Assembly: GCA_023408815.1 (NCBI GenBank)
Contig: JAEYJO010000064.1
Location: 62,001-126,000 of the forward strand
Length of the DNA: 64,000 nucleotides
From: Bacillota bacterium
GTDB taxonomy: Bacteria > Bacillota > Clostridia > Lachnospirales > Lachnospiraceae
Direction: 5' to 3'
In this document: positions 7,973 to 16,871 of the stretch, in pieces
How positions within the stretch are numbered: the stretch's first letter is position 1
How the letters are laid out: every line of letters begins with the position of its first letter
The notes under the pieces: model-generated
Told to the model about the DNA's origin: nothing
Seen by the model: only the letters and a program-made list of their open reading frames with translations
Databases searched by the model: none
Program-made: the position numbers and the translations under genes

Positions 7973-9391
7973 ATGGGAGAGAAAAAGAAAAGAATTCGCA
8001 TGCCGCATGCATGTACATTGATTTTTATGTTAATTGTAGTTGTTGCAATTATGACTTGGCTCATTCCAAGCGGTGAATTTCAAAGACAGATCGTAGAAAC
8101 ATCTACAGGGGAAAGAAATGTAGTAGTTGCAGGAACTTATCAACAGGTTTCGAAAGTAGCAGAGGATGGGACAAGTTTAAGACAAGGAATTGCCGCAGTA
8201 TTAATGGCGCCCGCAAGAGGAATTCAATCTGCAATAGAAGTAATTGCTTTTGTATTCGTTATTGGTGGTGTGTTTCAAATTATGGCGAAAACAAATGCCT
8301 TGAATATGGGAATCAGAAAAGTTGTTAAAAAGCTTGGAAATAAAGAAGTTATGATTATTCCAATCCTAATGTTATTGTTTGGATTAGGAGGAACAACCTT
8401 TGGTATGTCGGATGAACTGGTGCCTTTTTATCTGCTGATTATGCCGATTATGTTTTCCATGGGTTACGATTCAATGACAACATTTATGACTGTTTGTCTA
8501 AGTGCTTCTATCGGTTATGCGGCATCGACGATTAATCCATTCAATGTTCTGGTAGCACAGGGGATTTCGGGTATTCAGGGTAATCCACAGTTAATATTCC
8601 GTATGATTCAATGGTTTATTATGATGGCAATCATTATCGCATTTGTAACAATCCGTGCAATGAAAGTGAGAAAAAATCCTGAAAGCTCTATCGTCTATGA
8701 AGAAGATCTAAAAAAGAGAAAAGAGATGCATATTCAGGATAATGATGCCGAAATGACGAAACGACAGAAATTAGTAATAACGGTATTTATACTTGGAATG
8801 ATTTTAGTTGTATTTGGCCTTGTTAAATTTGGTTGGTATATGAATGAACTTTCCATGTGTTTCATGGGAATGGGACTTCTGATTGGTATATTCGGGGGAT
8901 TAAAGGAAAATGAAATTGCAGACGAATTTATTAATGGAGTGAAGGACATCTCCTTTGCGGCAATGGTAATCGGACTCTGCAGCGGAATTATGGTAGTCGC
9001 TTCTGACGGAATGATCATTGATACGGTATTAAATTCTTTAAGTAACATTTTAGAAGGAACCAGCAATGCATTCTTTATTATAGTGATGTACATTGTTCAG
9101 TCATTATTAACATTCTTGGTACCATCTTCTTCCGGTCTGGCAGCTTTAACAATGCCTATTATGTCTTCCTTGTGTGACTTGCAAGGAGCCAATCCGGAAG
9201 GAGCAGTTACCGTTTTGCAGTATGCAAATCAGTTGACCAATATAATGAGCCCGGTGGCAGGAACAACCGTGGCAGGACTTGCCGTATGCAGAATTTCATT
9301 TGGAAAGTGGTGGAAAACAATCTGGAAGTTATTTTTACTGCTTACCGTTGTTGCATTAATATTCTGTATAATATCAGCCAATATGGCTTAA
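7973..9391 (+). CDS. YfcC family membrane transporter
   Basis: A 472-residue polytopic membrane protein of the YfcC/DcuC-like superfamily, often annotated as a basic amino-acid or C4-dicarboxylate carrier. Evidence is the N-terminal PHACTLIFMLIVVVAIMTWLIPSG type signature, about twelve hydrophobic segments, and the conserved LVPSSSGLAALTMPIMS and ASTINPFNVLVAQG re-entrant regions. ATG at 7973 with AGAAGGTGG upstream is preferred to the GTG twelve bases earlier. It is placed between an amidohydrolase and a deglycase-like gene, so it probably imports the substrate of this pathway. Confidence 0.88.
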   Translation: MGEKKKRIRMPHACTLIFMLIVVVAIMTWLIPSGEFQRQIVETSTGERNVVVAGTYQQVSKVAEDGTSLRQGIAAVLMAPARGIQSAIEVIAFVFVIGGVFQIMAKTNALNMGIRKVVKKLGNKEVMIIPILMLLFGLGGTTFGMSDELVPFYLLIMPIMFSMGYDSMTTFMTVCLSASIGYAASTINPFNVLVAQGISGIQGNPQLIFRMIQWFIMMAIIIAFVTIRAMKVRKNPESSIVYEEDLKKRKEMHIQDNDAEMTKRQKLVITVFILGMILVVFGLVKFGWYMNELSMCFMGMGLLIGIFGGLKENEIADEFINGVKDISFAAMVIGLCSGIMVVASDGMIIDTVLNSLSNILEGTSNAFFIIVMYIVQSLLTFLVPSSSGLAALTMPIMSSLCDLQGANPEGAVTVLQYANQLTNIMSPVAGTTVAGLAVCRISFGKWWKTIWKLFLLLTVVALIFCIISANMA

Positions 9392-9442
9392 TAAAAAATG
9401 ATAATAGATTTTAGAATTGGGAGAAAAAAGGGAGAAGAAAGA

Positions 9443-10414
9443 ATGAGAACACCAGAAGAATTAATCAAAAAAATATATGAGGAAAAAGGAAAAATAAATG
9501 ATGTGTTTTTAACAGCATGCGGAGGTTCTCTGGTAGATTTATATTCCGGATATTACTTTGTGAATGCAGAATCAGAAACCATGCATTCTCATTGGCTAAA
9601 TGCGAGAGAATTAGTGACATCACCGTCAAAATTTTTAAAAAGTGGTGCTTTGGTTATTCTTTGTTCTCATGGCGGCAATACAAAAGAAGTGGTAGAAGCG
9701 GCAAGGTTTGCGATGGAAAAAGGCGCGTCTGTCATTACGATGACGCATAATCCGGATTCCATATGTGCCCGAGAAGAATTTAATCCTATCATATATTCAT
9801 GGAAAGACGATACAAATGAAAACGCAAGACCGCAAGGTATTGTATTACGCGTGTTAAATGAATTATTAAAGATGCAGGAACCGAATTACGGAAAATATGA
9901 AGCAATTTTAGACGGACTTGAAAAAGCAGATGATATGGTTCGCGCGGCAGTAAAAAAAGTGCAGAACCGTACGTGGATTTTTGCAGAAAAATATTTTAAT
10001 GAGCCTTTTCTTTACATCATGGCATCCGGAGCTTCCTATTCGCAGGCATATGGTTTTTCGATTTGTTCCTTACAGGAAATGCAGTGGATGGACTGCTGCT
10101 ACTTGAATTCCGGAGAGTACTTCCACGGGCCGTTTGAGTGTACAGACGAAGACCATCTTTATATTCTCCTTATGGGTACGGGGAAAGCAAGAGTTATGGA
10201 TGAGCGTGCACTTGTTTTTCTGGAAAAATATGGGAAGAAGTACGAAATTATTGATGCGAAAGAGCTTGGAATTGAAAAAATTGATGAAAGCGTAAATGAG
10301 TATTTCTGCCCGATGTTATTTTATGCCATGAGCGTTGCTTACCGCACGGGATTACAAGATAAGAGAAAACATCCATTGGATATGAGAAGATATATGGGTG
10401 TTGTTGAATACTAA
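9443..10414 (+). CDS. SIS-domain sugar isomerase/deglycase, FrlB-like
   Basis: A 323-residue protein with two SIS domains, the length and layout of fructoselysine 6-phosphate deglycase FrlB. The first SIS carries TACGGSLVD and LCSHGGNTKE; the second carries MASGASYSQAYGF and the FrlB-typical run LQEMQWM, then NSGEYFHGPFE, where the Glu and His are thought to act in catalysis in this family. The start at 9443 follows GGAGAAGAAA. Next to an FrlD-like kinase, it most likely splits a phosphorylated Amadori product into glucose 6-phosphate and an amine. The exact conjugate (lysine, other amino acid or peptide) is unknown. Confidence 0.82.
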   Translation: MRTPEELIKKIYEEKGKINDVFLTACGGSLVDLYSGYYFVNAESETMHSHWLNARELVTSPSKFLKSGALVILCSHGGNTKEVVEAARFAMEKGASVITMTHNPDSICAREEFNPIIYSWKDDTNENARPQGIVLRVLNELLKMQEPNYGKYEAILDGLEKADDMVRAAVKKVQNRTWIFAEKYFNEPFLYIMASGASYSQAYGFSICSLQEMQWMDCCYLNSGEYFHGPFECTDEDHLYILLMGTGKARVMDERALVFLEKYGKKYEIIDAKELGIEKIDESVNEYFCPMLFYAMSVAYRTGLQDKRKHPLDMRRYMGVVEY

Positions 10415-10438
10415 AATAGGATGGATAAAGGAGAAAGA

Positions 10439-11299
10439 ATGATGGCGGAACACAATATAAAAGTATTAGGTTTTGGTGATAACGTAGTAGATATGTATGA
10501 GCACACCAAGACTATGTATCCAGGGGGGAACTGTGTAAATTTATGCGCATATGCCACAATCTTCGGAGTTGAAAAGTCCGCTTATATGGGCTATTTCGGA
10601 AATGATGAAAAAGCGGAATGGGTCATCAAGGCATTGGATGATTTGAAAATTGAAACTGTAAAATGTAAACAACTGGAAGGCGAAAACGGCTGGTCTAAGA
10701 TTGATCTGGAGAATGGTGAGCGTGTTTTTGTTGATTGGAATGATGGAGGTATCAGAGGAAAAACTCCATTTATCTTAGATCGTTTTGATCTGGAATATAT
10801 CAAGCAGTTTGATTTCGTTCATAGCGGAAACTACTGTTTTACAGAAAAAGAGCTTCCTAAAATAAAAGACGCAGGCGTGAAGATTTCTTTTGATTTTTCG
10901 GATGATTCCACGGACGAATATTATAAAAAAGTCCTCCCATATGTTGACTATGCGTTCTGCTCTTTTGACGGAAGCGATGAAGCAGTGAAAGAACATCTTA
11001 AGATGATGACAGAAGGCGGTGCCACGATTGCAGTGGCTTCACGCGGATCGAAGGGATGTATTCTCTACGATGGAAATGAATATTATGTGCAAGCTGCAGT
11101 TCCAATTGTAAAAGTAGTGGATACCATGGGCGCAGGAGATTCTTTGATTGCATCATTTACAATCGGTTATGTTGATAAGCTGAAAAAAGGAATGGAGCAG
11201 TCGGAAGCAATTCGTACAAGTCTTGCGGAGGCGGCAGCATTCGCATCAAAAATCTGCGAATGTTCCGGTGCGTTCGGATATGGAACAAAATATGAATAG
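10439..11299 (+). CDS. PfkB family kinase, fructoselysine 6-kinase (FrlD)-like
   Basis: A 286-residue ribokinase-fold kinase. The N-terminus VLGFGDNVVDMYEH and PGGNCVNLCAYA match the FrlD/YhfQ branch, in which GDNVVD is a hallmark; the ATP site DTMGAGDSLIASF is near residues 228-240. It would phosphorylate carbon 6 of a fructosamine-type substrate so that the SIS deglycase encoded 24 bases upstream can act. Two adjacent ATG codons (10439 and 10442) follow AAAGGAG; either could be used. It is followed by a second SIS gene with 11 bases between. Confidence 0.85.
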   Translation: MMAEHNIKVLGFGDNVVDMYEHTKTMYPGGNCVNLCAYATIFGVEKSAYMGYFGNDEKAEWVIKALDDLKIETVKCKQLEGENGWSKIDLENGERVFVDWNDGGIRGKTPFILDRFDLEYIKQFDFVHSGNYCFTEKELPKIKDAGVKISFDFSDDSTDEYYKKVLPYVDYAFCSFDGSDEAVKEHLKMMTEGGATIAVASRGSKGCILYDGNEYYVQAAVPIVKVVDTMGAGDSLIASFTIGYVDKLKKGMEQSEAIRTSLAEAAAFASKICECSGAFGYGTKYE

Positions 11300-11310
11300 G
11301 GAGAAGACAA

Positions 11311-12372
11311 ATGATATACAAGGGTGATATATGGGAATATATTGAAGATACACCAAAGATATTAAGCGTCATATGGGAAAGAAGAGCTGCTATATTCGAA
11401 GATTGCATGAAAAATCTTATGCAAGAAAAAGTATCAGTATTATATTTGACCGGAACAGGCTCATCCTATCATAGCGCAGTTGCTGCGGCTTCTTTCTTAA
11501 AGAAAATATTGGGTATACGGGTTTTTCCCGTATACCCGATAACTATATCCGAGGAACTATGCTTTATGAATAAAAATAGCCTGGTTATCGGTATTTCACA
11601 ACAGGGAACAAGCACGGCTGTTATCGCCGGATTAGATGAAGCAAGAAAGGCCGGAGTACCCACCATTTCGGTAACGGGAGAATATGACACGGAAATCACG
11701 CGTCATAGTGATGCTACAATTTATGTTGAATGTGGATACGAAGATGCAGGAGCTACCACCAAAGGATATACGGCAACGGTACTGACCTTAATTCTTTTTG
11801 GAATTGGATTGGCAGGAGTGCAGGGAATGCTGTCAGATTCCAAAGAAAAGGAATATCAGAGCCGTGTGAAAAGAGTGATCGATCATATGCCGGCGGTATT
11901 GGCAAAGTCGGTTAACTGGAGTCAGAAAGCGGCAGAGTCTTTAAAAGACTGTAAAAATCTGATTGTTCTATACGATGGAATGATGCAGGCAACGATGCTG
12001 GAAGCGGTCCTGAAAATATCTGAAGCATGTCGTTTCCCGGTTCGGGGATATCAAACAGATGCATTTATGCATGGAATGTATAATGCGGCAGATGAGGAAA
12101 CGGAATTTTTATATCTGTTTCCACCGGATAAAAAGCAAAAACAGCAGTTGGATCGATTGTATGATTATTACGAAAAGCATGGAAACAGGCAGTATCGTAT
12201 GGCGGAAGATTATTTTATAAATGATACGGAATTATCAGTATTGGAATATATTTTACCAATACAGATGCTATTTGTCTTAACATCCAGAAAGCGTGGAATT
12301 GATTTAAATATTCCAAAAGATCCTGATTTTCATAAATTCATGGGCAGTAAATTGGAAAAAGAAAAAATATAG
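11311..12372 (+). CDS. SIS-domain protein, second deglycase/isomerase-like
   Basis: A 353-residue tandem SIS protein related to the isomerase half of glucosamine-6-phosphate synthase. Visible loops are TGTGSSYHSAV near residue 50 and GISQQGTSTAVI near 92, both sugar-phosphate binding. It lacks the NSGEYFHGPFE phrase seen in the gene at 9443 and has an insertion-rich C-terminal half, so it is not a simple duplicate. In this operon it may handle a second conjugate, or an isomer formed from the first. No glutaminase domain is present, so it does not make glucosamine 6-phosphate by itself. Confidence 0.78.
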   Translation: MIYKGDIWEYIEDTPKILSVIWERRAAIFEDCMKNLMQEKVSVLYLTGTGSSYHSAVAAASFLKKILGIRVFPVYPITISEELCFMNKNSLVIGISQQGTSTAVIAGLDEARKAGVPTISVTGEYDTEITRHSDATIYVECGYEDAGATTKGYTATVLTLILFGIGLAGVQGMLSDSKEKEYQSRVKRVIDHMPAVLAKSVNWSQKAAESLKDCKNLIVLYDGMMQATMLEAVLKISEACRFPVRGYQTDAFMHGMYNAADEETEFLYLFPPDKKQKQQLDRLYDYYEKHGNRQYRMAEDYFINDTELSVLEYILPIQMLFVLTSRKRGIDLNIPKDPDFHKFMGSKLEKEKI

Positions 12373-12389
12373 GAAGATTTACCGCGACC

Positions 12390-12417
12390 TTGAAAAAATC
12401 CCGTTCTTTGATATACT
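12390..12417 (+). promoter_or_regulatory. Probable promoter for the CoA-binding protein gene
   Basis: TTGAAA (12390-12395) and TATACT (12412-12417) are 16 bases apart, in the gap between the second SIS gene and the CoA-binding gene, so the latter may have its own start of transcription as well as being read from the operon. Confidence 0.45.
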
Positions 12418-12453
12418 GAAATTAAATATTATAGGAAGAGGAGGCAGGGATAA

Positions 12454-12813
12454 ATGGATTTAAAAGAAATCATGCAGGAAAATGTATTTGCTGTTGTCGG
12501 AGACACAATAAATGAAGAAAAATATGCGTATAAAATAAAAAATAGTTTAATCGAGCGTGGATACAAAGTATATGCGGTAGGAAAAGAACTGGCATCGATA
12601 AATGAAATAGCTGACGATATCGATATTATTGATTTGTGTATCAATCCGGTAAAGGGATTACAGCTTATGAAAGAATGCAATAAGCAATATAAATGTATCG
12701 TAATACAGCCCGGAGCTGAAAGCGCAGAGCTATTGGAATATTTAGATCAAAATAAGCTTCCGTATATTCATGGGTGTTTATTGGTCGGATTAAGACTATA
12801 TCCAAAGGCATGA
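12454..12813 (+). CDS. CoA-binding (Rossmann) domain protein, YccU/CoA_binding_2-like
   Basis: A 119-residue protein, the normal size of a stand-alone CoA_binding_2 domain. It begins with a Rossmann-like beta strand (FAVVGDTINEEKYAYKIKNSL), then YKVYAVGKE, IDIIDLCINPVKGLQLM and VIQPGAESAELLEYL, the order of the YccU family, where the fold binds CoA or a similar nucleotide. The usual GASxxPxK loop is replaced by VGDTINEEKY, so ligand binding may differ. It closes the operon and is followed by a terminator. Its link to sugar-amine metabolism is unclear. Confidence 0.75.
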   Translation: MDLKEIMQENVFAVVGDTINEEKYAYKIKNSLIERGYKVYAVGKELASINEIADDIDIIDLCINPVKGLQLMKECNKQYKCIVIQPGAESAELLEYLDQNKLPYIHGCLLVGLRLYPKA

Positions 12814-12866
12814 CGAAAGACTGCCGGAAATGAACAATAACATATAAAAATCAGTACATGATAAGA

Positions 12867-12913
12867 GGGTGTCCCAAAAGTCAAGAAATGACTTGAGGAA
12901 CATCCTTTTTTTT
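12867..12913 (+). terminator. Rho-independent terminator
   Basis: GGGTGTCCCAAAAGTCA (12867-12883) pairs imperfectly with TGACTTGAGGAACATCC (12889-12905) and a run of eight T follows. It ends the operon that begins at 6404. The stem has three mismatches. Confidence 0.7.
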
Positions 12914-13074
12914 GGTGTGAAAGCTGCCAGCTATAGGAATTATGAATAACCAGTGATAATTTTTATGAATTAGCACTATTAATCCATATGACATATAATA
13001 CATATATAATTACTATGCAATAAGGTAATCGAGAAATACATGAGAAAATAATTGAAATCTCAAGGAGAGTGGAA

Positions 13075-13881
13075 ATGGCAAGAGAATTCGAAGGAAAAAC
13101 AGTTTTTATTACCGGAGCCGCAAAGGGACAAGGACGGGCGGTTGCTTTAGGCTTCGCCAAAGAGGGCGCAAATATCATCGCCTTTGATCTGGGGGAGAGG
13201 ATATCCTATCCTGCCTATAACAAGTCATCCAATGAGGACCTGGAAAAGTTAAAAGGAGAGGTAGAAAAGTTAGGCGCAGAAATTGTGATCTTTGGTGGTG
13301 ACGTACGAAAGGAAGAGGATGTTAAGGAGGCTGTTTCAAGAGGAATAAAGGAATTCAAAAAAATCGATATTCTTTTCAGCAATGCGGGAATTGCCGCTTA
13401 TGGCTATTCGTATGAGCTTACGCTGGAGCAGTGGGATGCTATGCTCGATATTAATCTTAAGGGCGGGTGGCTTGTTTCCAAACATATTATCCCCCATATG
13501 ATCGAACAAAATAGCGGTGTGATTATTTATAATTCATCGATTGCCGGCTTAAGGGGAATGAACAGAATGAGCCATTATGCGGCATCTAAGCACGGGCTTA
13601 TCGGTCTGGCAAGATCACAGGCGATTGAGCTGGCGCCACATGGAATACGCGTTGTTACGCTTCATCCCACAGGAGTTAATACGCCTATGAACGATGGGCT
13701 CGCACAGATGGAAGGATCTACACCGTTGGAAATTGCAGAGCGTTCCGCAGGAAATCTTCTGCCGGTACCATGGGTGGAAACAGAAGATGTGGTAGAGTCG
13801 GTGAAGTTTATTGCAAGTGATAAAGCGAGATATATAACGGGAAGCCAGTTTGTGTTGGATGCCGGACTGCTTACAAGATAG
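13075..13881 (+). CDS. Short-chain dehydrogenase/reductase
   Basis: A 268-residue classical SDR. The NAD(P) loop TGAAKGQG is at residues 13-20, NAG at 103-105 and the catalytic Ser155-Tyr168-Lys172 are intact. The insertion between the second and third strands (SYPAYNKSSNEDLEKLKGEVEKLG) and the phrase HPTGVNTPM resemble the SDR subgroup that in Actinobacteria depends on mycofactocin and keeps its nicotinamide bound; whether that property holds here is unknown. The ATG at 13075 has AAGGAGAG upstream. It heads a cluster with a polar amino-acid importer, M20 hydrolase and a serine-dehydratase-like enzyme. Confidence 0.88.
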   Translation: MAREFEGKTVFITGAAKGQGRAVALGFAKEGANIIAFDLGERISYPAYNKSSNEDLEKLKGEVEKLGAEIVIFGGDVRKEEDVKEAVSRGIKEFKKIDILFSNAGIAAYGYSYELTLEQWDAMLDINLKGGWLVSKHIIPHMIEQNSGVIIYNSSIAGLRGMNRMSHYAASKHGLIGLARSQAIELAPHGIRVVTLHPTGVNTPMNDGLAQMEGSTPLEIAERSAGNLLPVPWVETEDVVESVKFIASDKARYITGSQFVLDAGLLTR

Positions 13882-13932
13882 TATCCGTACAACAGAGAAG
13901 AAAATTTTTATTAAAAATGAGGAGAAAATATT

Positions 13933-14850
13933 ATGAAAAAAAAAATTGTTTTAGGAGCATTATTAATTGCTATGGCAGGAATATTCGGAGGATGCGGTAA
14001 AGCAGAGAGCGAAACAGCCGCAAAAAGTGTCGAAGAAACTTCTGCTCCGGAAGCGGTAAATGAATCAGAAGCGGAAGCTGGTGAGGCAGAAAATGAAGAA
14101 ACACAAGCCGCCGAGGAGACAGCAGGGGATGAGGTGATTACAGTTTCGGTAGGAACAATGGGAACATACAGTCCTTTTAGCTATGTAGATGAAAACGACT
14201 ATCTGACAGGATATGATATTGAAGTTCTTCGTAAGGTGGAAGAGGTGGACCCCAGCCTGCATTTTGAATTTACTACAGGGCCGTGGGAGTCATTATTTGT
14301 AGGACTGGATTCTGATAAATTCCAGATGCTTGCGAATCAGATATCCGGCACAGACGAACGCAGGGAAAAATATTACCTGACTGAGAATCCTTATCATACG
14401 GCAGTGAATCAGTTGATCGTAAAAAAGGGAAGAACCGATATTAACGGATTTGAAGATCTGGTTGGAAAGAAAATCGGCCTTACAGTCGGCGATGCACATA
14501 ATATCGAAGCGGAAAAATGGAATGAAGAAAACGGAAATTCTTTAACACTTGTATATTATGAGGAAGACATTACAACTCTTCTCCAGGAAATCGTAAATGG
14601 TAAAATTGATGCAACATTGAATGATCCGGCTGTCGCGATCAGTAAAGCAGAAATCCAGGGCCTGGATGTAGAACCGGTCGGTGAGCGGCTTTCAGAAACT
14701 CCTGTATTTTTTATCTTTAAACAGGATGAGCTCGGAAAGACTCTTCAGGAGAAAATAGATGCCGCGCTGGGACAGCTGATTGAAAGCGGAGAGTTGTCAA
14801 CGCTCTCAACGGAATGGTTTGAGGCTGATTATACACCACAGGGTAAATAG
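13933..14850 (+). CDS. Amino-acid ABC transporter substrate-binding lipoprotein
   Basis: A 305-residue periplasmic-binding-type lipoprotein. The signal peptide (residues 1-20) ends in the lipobox FGGC with Cys21 as the lipid anchor. A low-complexity Glu/Ala-rich linker (about 25-70) precedes the SBP_bac_3 domain, which starts at VSVGTMGTYSPFSYVDEN and contains LTGYDIEVLRKVEE. It binds a polar amino acid or derivative outside the membrane and hands it to the permease encoded two bases downstream. Ligand type is unknown, though the linked M20 and serine-dehydratase-like genes suggest an N-acylated or S-substituted amino acid. Confidence 0.92.
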   Translation: MKKKIVLGALLIAMAGIFGGCGKAESETAAKSVEETSAPEAVNESEAEAGEAENEETQAAEETAGDEVITVSVGTMGTYSPFSYVDENDYLTGYDIEVLRKVEEVDPSLHFEFTTGPWESLFVGLDSDKFQMLANQISGTDERREKYYLTENPYHTAVNQLIVKKGRTDINGFEDLVGKKIGLTVGDAHNIEAEKWNEENGNSLTLVYYEEDITTLLQEIVNGKIDATLNDPAVAISKAEIQGLDVEPVGERLSETPVFFIFKQDELGKTLQEKIDAALGQLIESGELSTLSTEWFEADYTPQGK

Positions 14851-14852
14851 TA

Positions 14853-15569
14853 ATGGGAAAAATATTTGATGTGGAGTTCATGATAGAGATTATCCCGGAT
14901 ATTCTCAAGGGGATTCCTTATACGCTGACACTTGCGGTCGTTTCATTTATTATCGGGCTTTTTATTGGATTAATTGGGGCGCTGATTAAGATTTACAGGG
15001 TTCCTGTGCTGCGGTTTTTTACAGGGTTATATGTGTCCTTCTTTAGAGGGACACCCCTGATCGTACAAATCTTATTGTTTTATTATGGTGTCCCTATTTT
15101 GTTAAGGATCATTAATCAGAAATTCGGAACCTCTTTCGATGTATCAGCGGTACCGGCCATGGTTTTTATGCTGGTGGCTTTTTCGGTCAGCGCCGGTGCC
15201 TATTTAACCGAATCCATTCGTGCGGCAATTATTTCCGTGGATAAGGGGCAATTAGAGTCCGCATACTCGGTGGGGATGAATACCACGCAAGCGATGATCC
15301 GGATCGTACTGCCGCAGGCCATAAAGGTTGCACTTCCCGTGTTTGCCAATTTCTTCATCGGTCTGCTAAAGGATACATCGTTAGCTTTTGCCGCATCCGT
15401 AACTGAGATTATGGGGCAGGCTAAGATTGAGGCAGGAAGGGCATCTCGTTTTTTTGAGGCATATATCGATGCTGCGCTTATTTACTGGGCGATATGTATT
15501 GTATTTGAATTATTGGTAGCAAAGCTGGAAAAGAATGTTCGAAGAAACGAGAGAGGTATGGCCAAATGA
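14853..15569 (+). CDS. Amino-acid ABC transporter permease
   Basis: A 238-residue HisM/GlnP-type permease with the HisMQ-like N-terminal helix, about five membrane segments, the SFFRGTPLIVQILLFYYG phrase, and the EAA loop (ESAYSVGMNTTQAMIRIVLPQA) that docks on the ATPase. It follows the binding protein by two bases and overlaps the ATPase gene by four, so the three genes form one translationally coupled importer. Confidence 0.93.
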   Translation: MGKIFDVEFMIEIIPDILKGIPYTLTLAVVSFIIGLFIGLIGALIKIYRVPVLRFFTGLYVSFFRGTPLIVQILLFYYGVPILLRIINQKFGTSFDVSAVPAMVFMLVAFSVSAGAYLTESIRAAIISVDKGQLESAYSVGMNTTQAMIRIVLPQAIKVALPVFANFFIGLLKDTSLAFAASVTEIMGQAKIEAGRASRFFEAYIDAALIYWAICIVFELLVAKLEKNVRRNERGMAK

Positions 15570-16318
15570 TAGATATTAGAGGAGTGCAGAAATCATTTAA
15601 GAATACCGTAGTTCTGAAAGGGGTCAATCTGACAGTAGAGGAAGGAGAGACCGTAGCCCTTATCGGCTCCAGCGGTTCCGGGAAATCAACTCTGCTCAGA
15701 TGTATTAATTTATTGGAAACACCGGATCAGGGAAGTATTGCCATCGGTGATTATAAGTTCAAAGCACATGATATTTCGAGGCATACAAAAAAGGAAGTAA
15801 GAAAAAGAACCGGTATGGTTTTTCAAAGTTTCGGACTTTTTGAAAATAAGACTGCGCTTGAAAATGTGACAGAAGCCTTAATCGTAGTACAAAAAAAGAA
15901 AAAAGACGAGGCCATCGAAATCGGGCGGTTTTACCTTGACAAAGTAGGTATGCTCAACCGGGCAAGTTATTATCCGACAGCATTATCGGGCGGGCAGAAG
16001 CAGCGAGTGGCAATTGCGAGAGCGTTGGCACTTAACCCTCAGATCATTTTATTTGACGAGCCTACTTCCGCCCTGGACCCGGAGCTCGTTCAAGAGGTTT
16101 TGCAGGTGATTAAGCAGGCATCCGATGACAGGATGACTATGCTGATCGTTACACACGAAATGGATTTTGCAAGGGAGGTCTCCGATAAGGTGGCATTTAT
16201 GGATGATGGCATCGTGTTAGAGGTGGCGCCTCCGGAAAAGTTGTTTTTTCATCCGGAACATGAGAGGACAAAACAATTTATTGACAGATATATGCAAAGA
16301 TTCAGTTATACAATATAG
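15566..16318 (+). CDS. Amino-acid ABC transporter ATP-binding protein
   Basis: A 250-residue GlnQ/HisP-type ATPase: Walker A GSSGSGKS at residues 34-41, Q-loop FQSFGLF, signature LSGGQKQRVAIARAL, Walker B ILFDEP followed by TSALDPEL, and switch His in VTHEMDFAREV. All catalytic residues are intact. It overlaps the permease by four bases (ATGA) and drives uptake of the compound bound by the lipoprotein at 13933. Confidence 0.95.
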   Translation: MIDIRGVQKSFKNTVVLKGVNLTVEEGETVALIGSSGSGKSTLLRCINLLETPDQGSIAIGDYKFKAHDISRHTKKEVRKRTGMVFQSFGLFENKTALENVTEALIVVQKKKKDEAIEIGRFYLDKVGMLNRASYYPTALSGGQKQRVAIARALALNPQIILFDEPTSALDPELVQEVLQVIKQASDDRMTMLIVTHEMDFAREVSDKVAFMDDGIVLEVAPPEKLFFHPEHERTKQFIDRYMQRFSYTI

Positions 16319-16336
16319 AACTTAGGAGGTCAGGTT

Positions 16337-16861
16337 ATGGCATATATATCACAGATAGAATATGAAAAGGCATCTGATGAAGTGAAACATCAAATCGATA
16401 AGCAAATTAGTAACAACGGGCGTATTACAAATATGAAACTGACGTTGCTCCATTCGCTCCCATCTTATCATGCACTGATGGAATGGTATCCGCTTGAGAA
16501 AACCATCGAGCAGTTTCTTGGAGAACGAGCGGTGAATTTCTTCTGCTATGCGATATCAACAGAAAATGATTGTCTCATATGCAGTGTCTTTTTCCGCAAG
16601 ATACTTAAGGATCTGGATATTGATTTCGATACTTTTCAGTTTACGGAAGAGGAGGATATTCTTATCCGGTATGGAAGAGCTATTGTAAACGATTCGAATC
16701 ATGTTCCGGCCGAAATTTTTGATGAATTGAAAAAGCATTGGAACGAGGAGCAGATTGTAGCGATTACAGCATTTGCAACGATTATGATCGCAACGAATCT
16801 GATCAATAAGATTCTTCAGGTAGATTTGGACGATTACCTTAAAGCATATACAAAGGATTAA
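16337..16861 (+). CDS. AhpD/carboxymuconolactone decarboxylase-like protein
   Basis: A 174-residue all-alpha protein with the AhpD-like redox motif ENDCLICSVFF. The CxxC is present, but the His that normally lies four residues after the second Cys is Phe, so the proton relay of true alkylhydroperoxidases is missing. Good ribosome site TAGGAGG. It is sandwiched between an amino-acid importer and an M20 hydrolase; such AhpD-like genes are often found beside thioether or cysteine-derivative uptake operons, where the role is unknown. Confidence 0.75.
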   Translation: MAYISQIEYEKASDEVKHQIDKQISNNGRITNMKLTLLHSLPSYHALMEWYPLEKTIEQFLGERAVNFFCYAISTENDCLICSVFFRKILKDLDIDFDTFQFTEEEDILIRYGRAIVNDSNHVPAEIFDELKKHWNEEQIVAITAFATIMIATNLINKILQVDLDDYLKAYTKD

Positions 16862-16871
16862 GCGGGGCGGT

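Noticed and set aside
12867..12913. GGGTGTCCCAAAAG looked like the end of an insertion sequence, similar to the end of element 2
   Set aside because: Similarity is limited to about ten bases, there is no second end or duplication, and a T8 run after the hairpin makes a terminator the simpler reading.
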